DNA of 64,000 nt from the NCBI GenBank assembly GCA_964645005.1, contig CAZXYS010000016.1:21135-85134 (forward strand). The letters are read 5' to 3'. The number at the start of each line of letters is the position of its first letter. The first letter of the stretch is position 1. The translations under genes and the position numbers were made by a program. Under the pieces are notes generated by a model, which made no database searches, was not told where the DNA came from, and saw only the letters and a list, made by a program, of their open reading frames with translations. Positions 18,184 through 27,804 of this stretch are shown one piece after another. The DNA comes from CAZXYS01 sp964645005 (GTDB lineage: Bacteria > Bacteroidota > Ignavibacteria > Kapaibacteriales > UBA2268).

Positions 18184-20670
18184 ATGAAAGAAAAAGAAGA
18201 TTTTTTAACTTCCTTAGACAATGTAGATAAATCAGATGTCAATGCACCGAAGAGGTTAACTGTACTACCCCTGAGGGACATAGTAATATTTCCGAATATG
18301 ATTTTTCCTGTATTAATAGGTCGCAGTTCATCACTAAAGGCAGTTTCCGAAGCTGTTGAGCGCGATAAATTTATTTTTGTTTCTGCTCAAAGGAATCCTG
18401 AAGTCGAGGAACCTGGTGTTGAGGACATCTATAGAAACGGTACAATTTCCAAGATAATTCAAATCATGCGTCTTCCTAACAATTTACTGAAGGTTCTTAT
18501 TGACGGTTTGTTTCAGGCAAAGATCAAGCGTAAGATCAAGAATGAAGAGTTTATGGAAGCCAATGTCGAACAAATCGAGCAGTTTTTTGATGAAAATGAC
18601 CGCGAACTGCAGGCATTGGTCCGTCATACATCCGAACAGTTCACCCAATATGTCCGCAACAGCCAGAATCTTCCCCCCGATATGATCGGAGCTTTCGAAA
18701 ATATCGAAGATCCTGTTAAAAGACTCTTTTACGCAGCTTCAAACTTGCAAGCCAAAGTTGAGACCAAACAAAAATTACTTGAAGAAAATGACCTTAAAAA
18801 GCAGTACTTCGAGTTATCCTCTATACTTACCTCCGAACTTGAAATGCTGAATCTCGAAAATGAAATTGACTCAAAAGTCCACGACCAAATCCAGAAAACC
18901 CAGAAGAAATTTTATATCCAGGAACAAATTAGAGCTCTACAAAAAGAACTGGGTGAAGAAGAAGGACTTCCCCCTGAACTTCAAAACATAAAAAAGGCGA
19001 TAGACGATTCCGATATGCCTGAAGAAGTTTATAACAAAGCTATGGAGGAATTCGAAAAGCTGAAGAAAACCCCATCCATGTCGCCTGAATTTTCAGTTAA
19101 CAGAAATTATCTCGAAACTTTGTCACAGGTTCCATGGAGAAAAAGAACTGATGATAATCTTGATATCGAGCATGTCCGAAAAATACTCGACGAAGACCAC
19201 TACGATCTTGAAAAACCCAAAGATCGTATACTTGAATTCATTGCCGTATTAAATCTTACTGACACCATCAAACGCCAGATTCTGTGTTTTGTAGGTCCAC
19301 CGGGAGTAGGTAAGACCTCTCTGGCAAAATCCATAGCACGTGCGCTTGGAAGAAATTTCGTCAGATTTTCTCTCGGCGGTATTCGCGATGAAGCAGAGAT
19401 CCGCGGGCACAGGCGCACTTACATCGGTTCTATGCCCGGAAAGATCATTCAATCCATGAAAAGAGCCGGCACTGTAAATCCGGTAATTTTACTTGACGAA
19501 GTGGATAAAATGTCAATGGATTTCCGCGGCGATCCCTCATCCGCACTGCTTGAAGTACTTGATCCGGAGCAAAATGTCGCTTTTAATGACCACTATCTGG
19601 AAGTAGATTACGATTTATCCAATGTAATGTTTATAACTACGGCAAATGTTCGCTACGATATTCCTCTTCCTTTGCAGGATCGTATGGAAATAATCGATCT
19701 GAACAGTTATCTCGATCCCCAAAAACTTCAAATAGCTAAGCGTCATCTCATCCTCAAACTGTTGAAAGAATATGGACTGGAGAACTTTGATATCGATCTT
19801 AAAGATGAAGCTGTCATGAAGATCATCAGGGAATATACCCGCGAAGCTGGCGTGCGCCAGCTTGAAAGAACACTTGCCTCTGTTTTTAGAAAACTCGCCA
19901 AAGACGTCGTTTCCGGTTATGATCAAAGACGCAGGAAAAAAGACGGAAACGGTGATAAACGTATAGCGCTTTATACCAATCCCAATTTTAAGCGCTCAGT
20001 TAAAAACAGAAAATTTGTTATTGACGCCGATAAGATAGAGGACTACCTAAAAGCGCCGAAATTCAAAGATAAGCACGAAGACCTGGAGGATAAGATCGGT
20101 GTTGCAATGGGCTTATCATGGACAAGTGTAGGTGGAGCCACCCTGCCGATTGAAGTTACATTCATGCCCGGCAATGAGAGATTGACTCTCACAGGCAAAC
20201 TTGGCGAAGTAATGAAAGAATCCGCTACTGCAGCACTTTCATACATCCGTTCCAACTACAAAAAGCTCGATCTCCCTGAAAACTTCAACAAAAAGAAGGA
20301 GATACATGTCCACGTTCCGGAAGGTGCTATACCGAAAGATGGTCCATCAGCAGGACTTACTATGGCGTTAGCGCTTATCTCAGCAGCAGCAAAACGTGAG
20401 CTTCGCGGCGACATCGCCATGACTGGTGAGATAACACTCCGCGGACAAGTACTCCCTGTAGGCGGGCTAAACGAGAAACTTCTTGCCGCAAAGAAAGCCG
20501 GTATCAAAGACGTGCTTGTTCCTGCTGACAATAAGCGTGATATCGAGGACATTGATAACGATATCAAAGAAGAACTCAATATAATCCCTGTGAAAAATAT
20601 TGATGAAGCTCATCAATATGCATTCAGGAACTGGAAACCAAATTCTGAAAAAGAAGAAACTGAAAATTAA
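18184..20670 (+). CDS. lon: ATP-dependent protease Lon
   Basis: 828 residues, slightly longer than E. coli Lon. The N-terminal LON substrate-binding domain (about 20-220; LTVLPLRDIVIFPNMIFP) is followed by a coiled helical region, an AAA+ module with Walker A GPPGVGKT at 371-378 and Walker B VILLDEVDKM, and the C-terminal protease domain. The catalytic dyad is Ser722 in PKDGPSAG and Lys765 in GLNEKLLAAK, spaced 43 residues as in E. coli. It degrades misfolded and regulatory proteins in the cytoplasm. The leader contains inverted repeats, but I recognise no heat-shock promoter. It converges on the nucleoside transporter with only 38 bases between stops. Confidence 0.98.
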   Translation: MKEKEDFLTSLDNVDKSDVNAPKRLTVLPLRDIVIFPNMIFPVLIGRSSSLKAVSEAVERDKFIFVSAQRNPEVEEPGVEDIYRNGTISKIIQIMRLPNNLLKVLIDGLFQAKIKRKIKNEEFMEANVEQIEQFFDENDRELQALVRHTSEQFTQYVRNSQNLPPDMIGAFENIEDPVKRLFYAASNLQAKVETKQKLLEENDLKKQYFELSSILTSELEMLNLENEIDSKVHDQIQKTQKKFYIQEQIRALQKELGEEEGLPPELQNIKKAIDDSDMPEEVYNKAMEEFEKLKKTPSMSPEFSVNRNYLETLSQVPWRKRTDDNLDIEHVRKILDEDHYDLEKPKDRILEFIAVLNLTDTIKRQILCFVGPPGVGKTSLAKSIARALGRNFVRFSLGGIRDEAEIRGHRRTYIGSMPGKIIQSMKRAGTVNPVILLDEVDKMSMDFRGDPSSALLEVLDPEQNVAFNDHYLEVDYDLSNVMFITTANVRYDIPLPLQDRMEIIDLNSYLDPQKLQIAKRHLILKLLKEYGLENFDIDLKDEAVMKIIREYTREAGVRQLERTLASVFRKLAKDVVSGYDQRRRKKDGNGDKRIALYTNPNFKRSVKNRKFVIDADKIEDYLKAPKFKDKHEDLEDKIGVAMGLSWTSVGGATLPIEVTFMPGNERLTLTGKLGEVMKESATAALSYIRSNYKKLDLPENFNKKKEIHVHVPEGAIPKDGPSAGLTMALALISAAAKRELRGDIAMTGEITLRGQVLPVGGLNEKLLAAKKAGIKDVLVPADNKRDIEDIDNDIKEELNIIPVKNIDEAHQYAFRNWKPNSEKEETEN

Positions 20671-20692
20671 ATTCAGTATCTACACAAAACAC

Positions 20693-20718
20693 AAACATCA
20701 TATAAACATCATATAAAC
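20693..20718. repeat. Short tandem repeat at lon/transporter junction
   Basis: Two perfect copies of AAACATCATAT plus AAAC, covering the stop codon region of the minus-strand transporter gene. Confidence 0.6.
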
Positions 20719-21959
20719 AAGCTCGCAATCGTCGCTGTCAGCATATTCACCAGAGCGCCGATGAACATAGCACGCAGTCCGAGCGAGGCAAACTCCGAGC
20801 GTCGTTCCGGCGCCATAGCGCCGAGTCCGCCGATCTGTATAGCTATCGAGCCGAAATTTGCAAAACCACAGAGCGCGAATGTAGCGAGCTTCATAGTTCT
20901 CTCGCTTATAGCGCCCGATTCTATCATTTTCATAAGCTCGGTATAGGCGATGAATTCATTTATGCTGATCTTTGTCCCCAAAAGACTCCCGAACGCCCGA
21001 GCTTCTTCCGATGGTATAGATAGCAAATATGCAAAAGGCTGAAATATGAAGCCAAAAAGCTGATTAAGACTTTCCGGAAACCACGTGATTCCGATAGGTA
21101 AGAGCCATGCATGAACCTGCCCGAGAATAGCATCCAGAAAAGCGATTATTGCAACGAAAGCAATTAGCATGGCGATAATATTCAGTGACAGCTTCATACC
21201 TGTCCCGGCGCCGGAAGTGAGCGCATCCAGCAGATTTTTCGTATCGCCGGTTTTCACTTCGAAGATATCTTTTACCGAGCGCCCTTCACCCTCGGGGGGG
21301 ATAAGCACTTTCGACAGCATCAACCCGCCCGGCGCAGAGATCAGGCTCGCAGTAATGAGAATCGAGGCATCAATCCCCATAGCAATATACGCGGACATAA
21401 CGCCGCCGGCAATTGTAGCAAAGCCGCCTGTCATAATTGAGTTCAACTCGGAACGGGAAGCATCCCCGAGATAATGCCGCACCATTAGCGGCGCTTCAGT
21501 CTGTCCGATGAAGATATTACCAGACGCCGACAGAGATTCTATCCCGCTCGTACCCATCGTCTTCTGCATCAGGAAAGCAGCGCCATAAACCAGCCTCTGC
21601 ATTATTCCGTAATGGTAAAGCACGGAAACAATGGCTGAAAAGAATATCACCGTGGCTGCTATGATTATCCCGATTTGCAGCCCGAATTTATCTACATTTT
21701 CATCTTTTGCGAGGTCGCCGAAAACAAGATGGGCACCTTCCTTACTGTAATTCAAAAATTGCGTAACCTGATCGCCAAGCCATTTAAAGATTGTGACACC
21801 AACCGGCACATAGAGAATAAACACCGCAGCGATCAATTGCAGCGCCAGCCCCCAGATAACTATGCGCCAGGGGAAATCTCTTTTTCTCTCGGATAGCAGC
21901 CATACAAGAAGAAATATAAATACAATCCCCCCGATACTTACAAGCTTTTGAATTATCAT
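20709..21959 (-). CDS. NupC-type concentrative nucleoside transporter
   Basis: 416 residues, polytopic. The concentrative nucleoside transporter family is recognised by FIGQTEAPLMVRHYL, the gate segment SGAGTGMKLSLNIIAMLIAF, LGTKISINEFIAY and the C-terminal block CGFANFGSIAIQIGGLGAM. These contain the substrate- and sodium-binding re-entrant loops. It imports nucleosides with Na+ or H+ across the inner membrane. Substrate preference cannot be decided here. It stands alone in minus orientation, starting 34 bases before the stop of the upstream restriction-modification gene, so the two may be co-transcribed. Confidence 0.92.
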   Translation of the reverse strand: MIIQKLVSIGGIVFIFLLVWLLSERKRDFPWRIVIWGLALQLIAAVFILYVPVGVTIFKWLGDQVTQFLNYSKEGAHLVFGDLAKDENVDKFGLQIGIIIAATVIFFSAIVSVLYHYGIMQRLVYGAAFLMQKTMGTSGIESLSASGNIFIGQTEAPLMVRHYLGDASRSELNSIMTGGFATIAGGVMSAYIAMGIDASILITASLISAPGGLMLSKVLIPPEGEGRSVKDIFEVKTGDTKNLLDALTSGAGTGMKLSLNIIAMLIAFVAIIAFLDAILGQVHAWLLPIGITWFPESLNQLFGFIFQPFAYLLSIPSEEARAFGSLLGTKISINEFIAYTELMKMIESGAISERTMKLATFALCGFANFGSIAIQIGGLGAMAPERRSEFASLGLRAMFIGALVNMLTATIASLFI

Positions 21960-21993
21960 AGATCCTGTTTATTATAGTATTATTTGTTCAAAT

Positions 21994-24900
21994 TTAAAAA
22001 TCAATGAGATTTTTTTCAATTCCCGGATAGATATCATCAATTTCTCTCTGAATATCAATGGTTTTACTCAGCGCAGAAACTATCCGACAGTACAGCGGCG
22101 CATTTTCCATATTCCTGCCCTTCCGGTCCTTCAGGTACTTATGCAGCACCTGGTAACCGCCGATATGATAGTTCCACACATCCGGCGCTATTCCCTCGAA
22201 ATACTTCTCTTTGTTAATATAAATCCGCTGTTCGTCTTCGCTATAAACGATTCTATCAATTTTGTCATTGGTACCGGCGCCCTGGTATTTAGCTGCAGGC
22301 TTATCTAAAAGCGGACTTTTAAGCAGGTGCAGCTCGGCGATTTTCTTACCTAAATCGCTCATTTTTTTAAATGTATTATGATCAGAAGTAAAGGGAACAC
22401 GCGGGAAGTCTATTTTGAGGAATTCCGCATAAGTTTCACGATAGATGTTACTGTAGAATATGCCGTAAATGTAGTAGAGAATTTGTTCGGGGGTGGGTCT
22501 TTTATTGTAATTATTTTCTAATGTCTCAAAAACAATGGTTGCTATATTTGGTTCTTTACCATAAGAAGCTGCAGGCTCAAATACCATCATTACATTTGTG
22601 TTAGGCTTTGGATTATTATCAACTTTATTATTATAAAGATATAGTGGAGCTTGCTGTATTATGCCTTTGCTGCTGAAAAACGTTCGATTATCTACCATAT
22701 ATTCTGAAACTAAGAAATGCGTATAGGGTATGTTACCCGAAAACTGTCTCATAAAACACAACGAGATATTTTCTTCGAGTAAATTGTGCATTAAATCCGG
22801 CCTCCCCCAATCTACCATTGTTTCCGTGTAATAAATCTTTCTGAAGTCAAACGGGCGATAGAGTATAGTTTGGAAATATGATTCCCGGTCAGGATCTTCA
22901 GACAATTTTTTTCTTGCCGATGTTAGTTTCCAACCTCTTGTATCTTTTAGATTAAAGGTCTTTTTAATGATCTCATCTGGGATTGCAAGATTTCTAAATT
23001 GCCTAATTCTGTTTTTTATCTCTTCTTTGTTAAAGCCAATAACAAATTTATCCCTTGCGGTAACGATACCAGTTACATTAACCGGGAAAATTTCGTTAAT
23101 TTTTTTCCAATTTAAATATTTTTGAATATGAGACACATTATAAGGAATGAAAAAATACCATGGAGAAGATGGCTTAATGGATTTGTAATTTCGTTTTGAA
23201 AACTTGTGTTTATCCAGCCAATTGTATTTACTTTCTCGTGAACCATAGAGATCAGAATGATAAACTCTTGTTTTTTTTGACTTCTTGTTTTTCACAAATA
23301 TTACAATAGCCACACCCTGACGTATGTCAAATACATTTTCATCTTTGCCGCCCTCAGGTGTGGTTTCTTTTTTCAGGCTATTGCCATGCAAATCAATAAT
23401 GTAAATCTCGTCAAAAGTCTTCATGAGACTTTGCCGCATACCCCTGAAAGTAGGATTATCCAAATAGCTGTGATTGGTAATCATTCCAACGATTCCATAA
23501 CCGTTTTTTTGGATTTTCCATTGAGCAAAACGAATAAACTTAACATAATCATCTTGAAGCCATATTTTTCTTTCTCCTAAGGGCTGTCCGTCAACTTTGT
23601 AATAACTTTGTGTTCCCTCGATATCCTCTTTTAGCAGTTGTTCTGTCCACTGATTCATATTTGCTGAGATACCGCTATAGGGAGGATTTCCAAGTATAAT
23701 CAGCAGCGGTTCTTCTTTTTTGATTTGATTGGCATGATAACTTTCCTCACTTAAAGATGAAATGCCCGGAATAGATACCTGCTCGATTTCTTCCATTTCC
23801 AGAGTGTTGGTTAAATAAAGCTTGAATCGCTCATCATCCGACAATTTATATCCAATCTCATCAAGGGTAAATGCGATTTTCAGGTGACCTATGGCATAAG
23901 GCGCCATCATAAGCTCAAATGCATGAAAATTTGCAAGAATATGAGACTTAATCCAATGATTTAATCCCCCTCTGCCGTATTTTTCGATAAACTCATCTGC
24001 TGCAAGCCTAATCGCTTCTGAGGGAAAGGTCAAAGTGCCTCCTGAAGGATCCAACAATTTAACTTCTTCGCTGGCTAAGCCGTCCGGCAATTCAAAATGT
24101 GATTTTAAAATGGAATGAATAGAGCGAGTTATATAACCGACAACAGGTTCCGGTGTATAATACACGCCTCGTCGTTCGCGAATTTCAGGATCATAAGTCG
24201 TTAGAAATGTCTCGTAAAAATGAATGATAGGATCTCTGCCTCTGCCTTGATTTTTATATTCAATAAGGATCTTTTCGGCGTCAGCGCTATTCAAAAGTTC
24301 AGCAATATCATCAACAATTATTTGCAATGACTTCGGCGGTTCTTCTAAAGAAATAAAGCGGAACAGATCACGCAAAATGCCAATTGTAGAAGGGATATAG
24401 TCAAATGCCAGTTTCCGGTTGAATTCATTCTCAGCTCTGGTTCTTGCAGCAAACAATCCGTAAGTAATTGTCTGAGCGTATAGATCGGCAAATTGCTTCT
24501 CAGTTAAAGTCGAAATCAGATATTTTTTGAAAGCCTCATAGAATCCAATTATTTGTTTATAGCCCTTGCTGCCGTTATCCTGCAATTCCATAGCTATTAC
24601 TTCATCGCGCAGAAAGCGCGTTCGCTTTGCTAATTCTTCAGCCAACGCATGTGAAGTTTTAAATTGCGGCAGTGAAAAAGCAAAAAACCTGTCAAGACAT
24701 TCCTTGAATTTGTCAGCATTTTCGGCAGGCGGTGGGGTTTTCAGTCTATCTGAAATAGCTGGACGACCGACCAATACTTGAGAAACCAACTCTCCGTTTC
24801 TATACAACCGGAACTCATAGAAATTTGTCAGGATAACATTGGGGAAAGTATCAATATACCGCTGTAGTTGTTTTGAAGTTTCAACCTGGTCAAGGTTTGT

Positions 24901-25149
24901 TACTGCAGGGTTTTTAGCTTCGATGTACCCGGTTATATGCGTTCTTCCGTCCCAGATACGGAAATCCGGATTACCTGCTTCGGTTTTCTTGGGAAGAATA
25001 GTAATATCAACGTTTTTTATTTCCTGAATTTCGGCATATTGTTTAATAAGAATGTCAAGGTGACCGTAGAAGCTTTCTTCTCTTGCGTCACCGTGAAGGG
25101 AAGTCTGAGTGATGTTTTCAAGATATTGATTTAATAATTTTTCCACCAA
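21994..25149 (-). CDS. Single-chain type IIG/ISP-like restriction-modification protein
   Basis: 1051 residues combining nuclease, methyltransferase and specificity parts. The N-terminal domain has the PD-(D/E)xK nuclease pattern: Asp62 in NPDFRIWDG and Glu77-x-Lys79 in GYIEAKNP. A helical linker leads to an N6-adenine methyltransferase: GVYYTPEPVV, motif I LLDPSGGTLTF near 365-375, and motif IV NPPY at 488-491. The C-terminal half (about 650-1051; FDFRKIYYT, WNYHIGGYQVLHKYLKDR) matches the type ISP C-terminal target-recognition region. No helicase motifs are seen, so it differs from full ISP enzymes such as LlaGI. The start is TTG at 25149 or GTG at 25146; no ATG fits. No separate S, R or M gene is adjacent. 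Confidence 0.87.
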   Translation of the reverse strand: MVEKLLNQYLENITQTSLHGDAREESFYGHLDILIKQYAEIQEIKNVDITILPKKTEAGNPDFRIWDGRTHITGYIEAKNPAVTNLDQVETSKQLQRYIDTFPNVILTNFYEFRLYRNGELVSQVLVGRPAISDRLKTPPPAENADKFKECLDRFFAFSLPQFKTSHALAEELAKRTRFLRDEVIAMELQDNGSKGYKQIIGFYEAFKKYLISTLTEKQFADLYAQTITYGLFAARTRAENEFNRKLAFDYIPSTIGILRDLFRFISLEEPPKSLQIIVDDIAELLNSADAEKILIEYKNQGRGRDPIIHFYETFLTTYDPEIRERRGVYYTPEPVVGYITRSIHSILKSHFELPDGLASEEVKLLDPSGGTLTFPSEAIRLAADEFIEKYGRGGLNHWIKSHILANFHAFELMMAPYAIGHLKIAFTLDEIGYKLSDDERFKLYLTNTLEMEEIEQVSIPGISSLSEESYHANQIKKEEPLLIILGNPPYSGISANMNQWTEQLLKEDIEGTQSYYKVDGQPLGERKIWLQDDYVKFIRFAQWKIQKNGYGIVGMITNHSYLDNPTFRGMRQSLMKTFDEIYIIDLHGNSLKKETTPEGGKDENVFDIRQGVAIVIFVKNKKSKKTRVYHSDLYGSRESKYNWLDKHKFSKRNYKSIKPSSPWYFFIPYNVSHIQKYLNWKKINEIFPVNVTGIVTARDKFVIGFNKEEIKNRIRQFRNLAIPDEIIKKTFNLKDTRGWKLTSARKKLSEDPDRESYFQTILYRPFDFRKIYYTETMVDWGRPDLMHNLLEENISLCFMRQFSGNIPYTHFLVSEYMVDNRTFFSSKGIIQQAPLYLYNNKVDNNPKPNTNVMMVFEPAASYGKEPNIATIVFETLENNYNKRPTPEQILYYIYGIFYSNIYRETYAEFLKIDFPRVPFTSDHNTFKKMSDLGKKIAELHLLKSPLLDKPAAKYQGAGTNDKIDRIVYSEDEQRIYINKEKYFEGIAPDVWNYHIGGYQVLHKYLKDRKGRNMENAPLYCRIVSALSKTIDIQREIDDIYPGIEKNLIDF

Positions 25150-25310
25150 ATAATCTATCCCAATGTTTAATCATTTATCCCGGAATTACATTAAATCAAA
25201 TTTATAAATTTTTGAGGTGATTAGCAATTATAAAAGCTGTAAATTTTAAATATTTTATTATTCTCATCTCATAAACCCGGATATTACATTTCAATTCATC
25301 ATTTTAGAAA

Positions 25311-25376
25311 AACCACCCCGTAAAGCCTTCGGCTTCACTCCCCTCCTTACTAAGGAGGGGAAAAGAAGGGGTGGTT
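25311..25376. repeat. Branched hairpin repeat R3, full copy
   Basis: Three nested perfect stems. The outer arms are AACCACCCC / GGGGTGGTT (25311-25319 and 25368-25376). Inside sit AAGCC-TTC-GGCTT (25323-25335) and CCCCTCCTT-ACT-AAGGAGGGG (25340-25360). It would fold as a three-way junction in DNA or RNA. A partial relative is at 43416-43452. Confidence 0.8.
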
Positions 25377-25663
25377 AATTTCTTAGTGTCTAAATTGTTT
25401 ATGCTAATGAAAGAATAATCTAATGAAAAATCCCATCTAACACTTTTGTAAGCACAAGTCTCCCATAGGTTTATCAAAACCAGGGGTTAAATAAGAATCC
25501 ACCCCGCCCTCGCCACGCTCGGGCACCCCTCAAAGATGGGAATTTAAATGAGTTAGCTGTTTTTTGCCACAAATGCAAGTTTGTATTGTGAATATGGGAT
25601 AAATGTACATCAATTTACATTCTTATTATTAGGCAATAACGATAGAGATCGAGAAAAATAACC

Positions 25664-25691
25664 AGTAGCCAGTAGCCAGCAGCCGTTAGCC
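25664..25691. repeat. 7-base tandem repeat
   Basis: Four units: AGTAGCC, AGTAGCC, AGCAGCC, GTTAGCC. Related TAACGG/ GGCTAACGG wording occurs in the spacer near 38397. Confidence 0.65.
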
Positions 25692-25762
25692 TTTAACCAT
25701 CTTTCCATCAGCAATAACATTCAAAACATAGAATCAACTTATCTTTGCGAATAAGCTCAACA

Positions 25763-27595
25763 TCATTCCACCGTCACACTTTTCGCCAGATTTCGAGGCT
25801 GGTCTATCTCGCGCCCCAGTTCCTTCGCCACATAGTATGACATTAGCTGTAGAGGTATTGCAGTAAGAATAGGCGTCAACTGCGGCAGAGTATTCGGTAT
25901 ATATATCACGTGATTGGCGACTTCCTTGATTTTCTCGTCGCCTTCGCTGGCTATGGCTATGACTTTGCCTTTTCGGGTTCTTACTTCTTCGATATTCGAG
26001 AGGATCTTATCGTAGATCTCGTCCTGCGTTGCGATGAAGACTACAGGCATATTCTCGTCGATCAAAGCTATTGGACCATGCTTCATTTCTGCGGCGGGGT
26101 AGCCTTCCGCGTGGATATAGGAAATTTCCTTGAGTTTCAGGGCGCCTTCGAGGGCTGCCGGGAAGTTATACCCTCGCCCAAGATAGAGAAAATTCTTTGC
26201 ACGGGCATATTCCTTTGCGATAGCCTGAACTTCCTCCGAACGATCGAGGATATACTGTATCTTCTGCGGAATTTCAGAAAGCTCTTTAGCCAGAGTCTTA
26301 CCTTCGAGCAGGGAAAGCTTCTTCATCCTGCCAAGAAGCAGAGCAACCAACGTCAGCACTGCCAACTGCGAAGTAAATGCCTTTGTCGAGGCCACGCCAA
26401 TTTCAGGTCCGGCGTGGATGTAGATACCCGCTTCCGTCTCGCGCGCGATAGAACTGCCGACCGCATTGACAATCCCAAGTACGGTCGCCCCCTTATGCTT
26501 GGCTTCCTGCACTGCGGCAAGAGTGTCAGCTGTTTCGCCGCTCTGCGATATAGCGAAAACGACATCATCCGAGTGCAGCACTGGGCTTCTGTACCTGAAT
26601 TCCGAAGCATACTCCACCTCGACAGGTATGCCCGCTAACGATTCGATCATATACTCGCCGACCAGCGCCGCATGCCATGAAGTTCCGCAGGCAGTGATGA
26701 TTATCCTTTTCGCATTGCGCAGCTTGTCGAGGACATTCCTGATACCGCCCAGCTTCACGTTCCCTTCGTCGAGAAGCAGCCTGCCGCGGAAAGCATCCTG
26801 GATAGTTTCCGGCTGCTCGTGAATCTCTTTAAGCATGAAGTGCTCGAAGCCGCTCTTTTCGATTTGTTCTAAGTTAAACTCAATTTCATAGATCTGGTTA
26901 GTAGTCTGGCGGTTATCAATCGTCTTCGTATTGAAATCATTACCACGTATGATAGCCATTTCATTATCGGAAATATATATCACTTGACGCGTATGCTGGA
27001 TAATAGCCGCGGCGTCGGAAGCAGCGACATATTCATCGTCGCCAATACCAAGAACCATAGGGCTGCCCCGCCGAGCCACAATCAATGTTTCCGGCTCATA
27101 AGCCGAGACGACTGCAATACCGAATGTACCGTCAATCTCTGCAAGAGCAAGTCTAATAGCTGCTTCCAGATCCTTTATCTGGTCGTACATTGCGCCGATA
27201 AACACGGCGAGGACTTCCGTATCGGTATCGGAAGTGAATTTATAGCCATCCTGAATAAGTTTCTTCTTGATTGCAGAATAATTCTCAATTATGCCGTTAT
27301 GTACGAGTGAAATTTTTTCCGAATTATCCATATGTGGATGGGCATTAATATCGTTCGGAACGCCGTGTGTTGCCCAGCGGGTGTGTGCTATTCCGACTTT
27401 TGCATCGAAGTCTCTTCCGTTTAGTCGGCTTTCAAGCTCGCGGACTTTACCGGCTTGTTTAACTGTGGTGATGCCGCCGTTTTCCAGCAGAGACATCCCT
27501 GCCGAGTCATAACCGCGGTATTCCAGCCTTTTCAAACCATTCATCAGCACTGACGAGGCTTTCTGATTTCCGATATATCCGACTATTCCGCACAT
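25763..27595 (-). CDS. glmS: Glutamine-fructose-6-phosphate aminotransferase (isomerizing)
   Basis: 610 residues, typical length. The N-terminal class II glutaminase domain starts MCGIVGYIG, with Cys2 as the nucleophile after Met removal, and has RWATHGVP and HNGIIENY. Two SIS sugar-isomerase domains follow (TACGTSWHA; ISQSGETADT; STKAFTSQ), ending PRNLAKSVTVE. It makes glucosamine-6-phosphate, the entry to peptidoglycan and lipopolysaccharide amino sugars. On the minus strand, TAGTTTTG (complement of 27656-27663) matches the Bacteroidota -7 element TAnnTTTG about 60 bases before the start, but the -33 element is weak. No glmS ribozyme is seen in the leader. Confidence 0.98.
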   Translation of the reverse strand: MCGIVGYIGNQKASSVLMNGLKRLEYRGYDSAGMSLLENGGITTVKQAGKVRELESRLNGRDFDAKVGIAHTRWATHGVPNDINAHPHMDNSEKISLVHNGIIENYSAIKKKLIQDGYKFTSDTDTEVLAVFIGAMYDQIKDLEAAIRLALAEIDGTFGIAVVSAYEPETLIVARRGSPMVLGIGDDEYVAASDAAAIIQHTRQVIYISDNEMAIIRGNDFNTKTIDNRQTTNQIYEIEFNLEQIEKSGFEHFMLKEIHEQPETIQDAFRGRLLLDEGNVKLGGIRNVLDKLRNAKRIIITACGTSWHAALVGEYMIESLAGIPVEVEYASEFRYRSPVLHSDDVVFAISQSGETADTLAAVQEAKHKGATVLGIVNAVGSSIARETEAGIYIHAGPEIGVASTKAFTSQLAVLTLVALLLGRMKKLSLLEGKTLAKELSEIPQKIQYILDRSEEVQAIAKEYARAKNFLYLGRGYNFPAALEGALKLKEISYIHAEGYPAAEMKHGPIALIDENMPVVFIATQDEIYDKILSNIEEVRTRKGKVIAIASEGDEKIKEVANHVIYIPNTLPQLTPILTAIPLQLMSYYVAKELGREIDQPRNLAKSVTVE

Positions 27596-27804
27596 ATTTA
27601 TCTACCAGTTTTGTTAAGATTCTATAAATTAAGACGATTAAAAATTAATATTTTACAAAACTACAATTTTTTATCTGAACTCAGAAAAATTCATTATATT
27701 GGAATTATAGATGAACGCTAAATAATATTGTTATAATATGTAAATATGTTTTAAATAAATGTCTTTAAATTCCATGATTTATTTACTGTTAGAGATAATA
27801 TAAA

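Larger units (their letters stand above)
25150..25762. other. Repeat-rich 613-base spacer
   Basis: No convincing reading frame. It holds an AACCCGG motif near 25272, the branched hairpin at 25311-25376, a GC-rich segment with GCCCTCGCCACGCTCGGGC near 25507, and the 7-base tandem repeat at 25664. It separates two minus-strand genes, glmS (left) and the restriction-modification gene (right). Confidence 0.6.

Noticed and set aside
25664..25691. Tandem AGTAGCC units as a CRISPR array
   Set aside because: Units are 7 bases with no spacers and no cas genes occur in the window.
25910..26638. 242-codon plus-strand frame opposite glmS
   Set aside because: It lies wholly antisense to a perfectly conserved glmS, has no recognisable domain and no ribosome-binding site.
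27596..27804. glmS ribozyme in the glmS leader
   Set aside because: The leader is AT-rich and short, with none of the conserved ribozyme core sequence.
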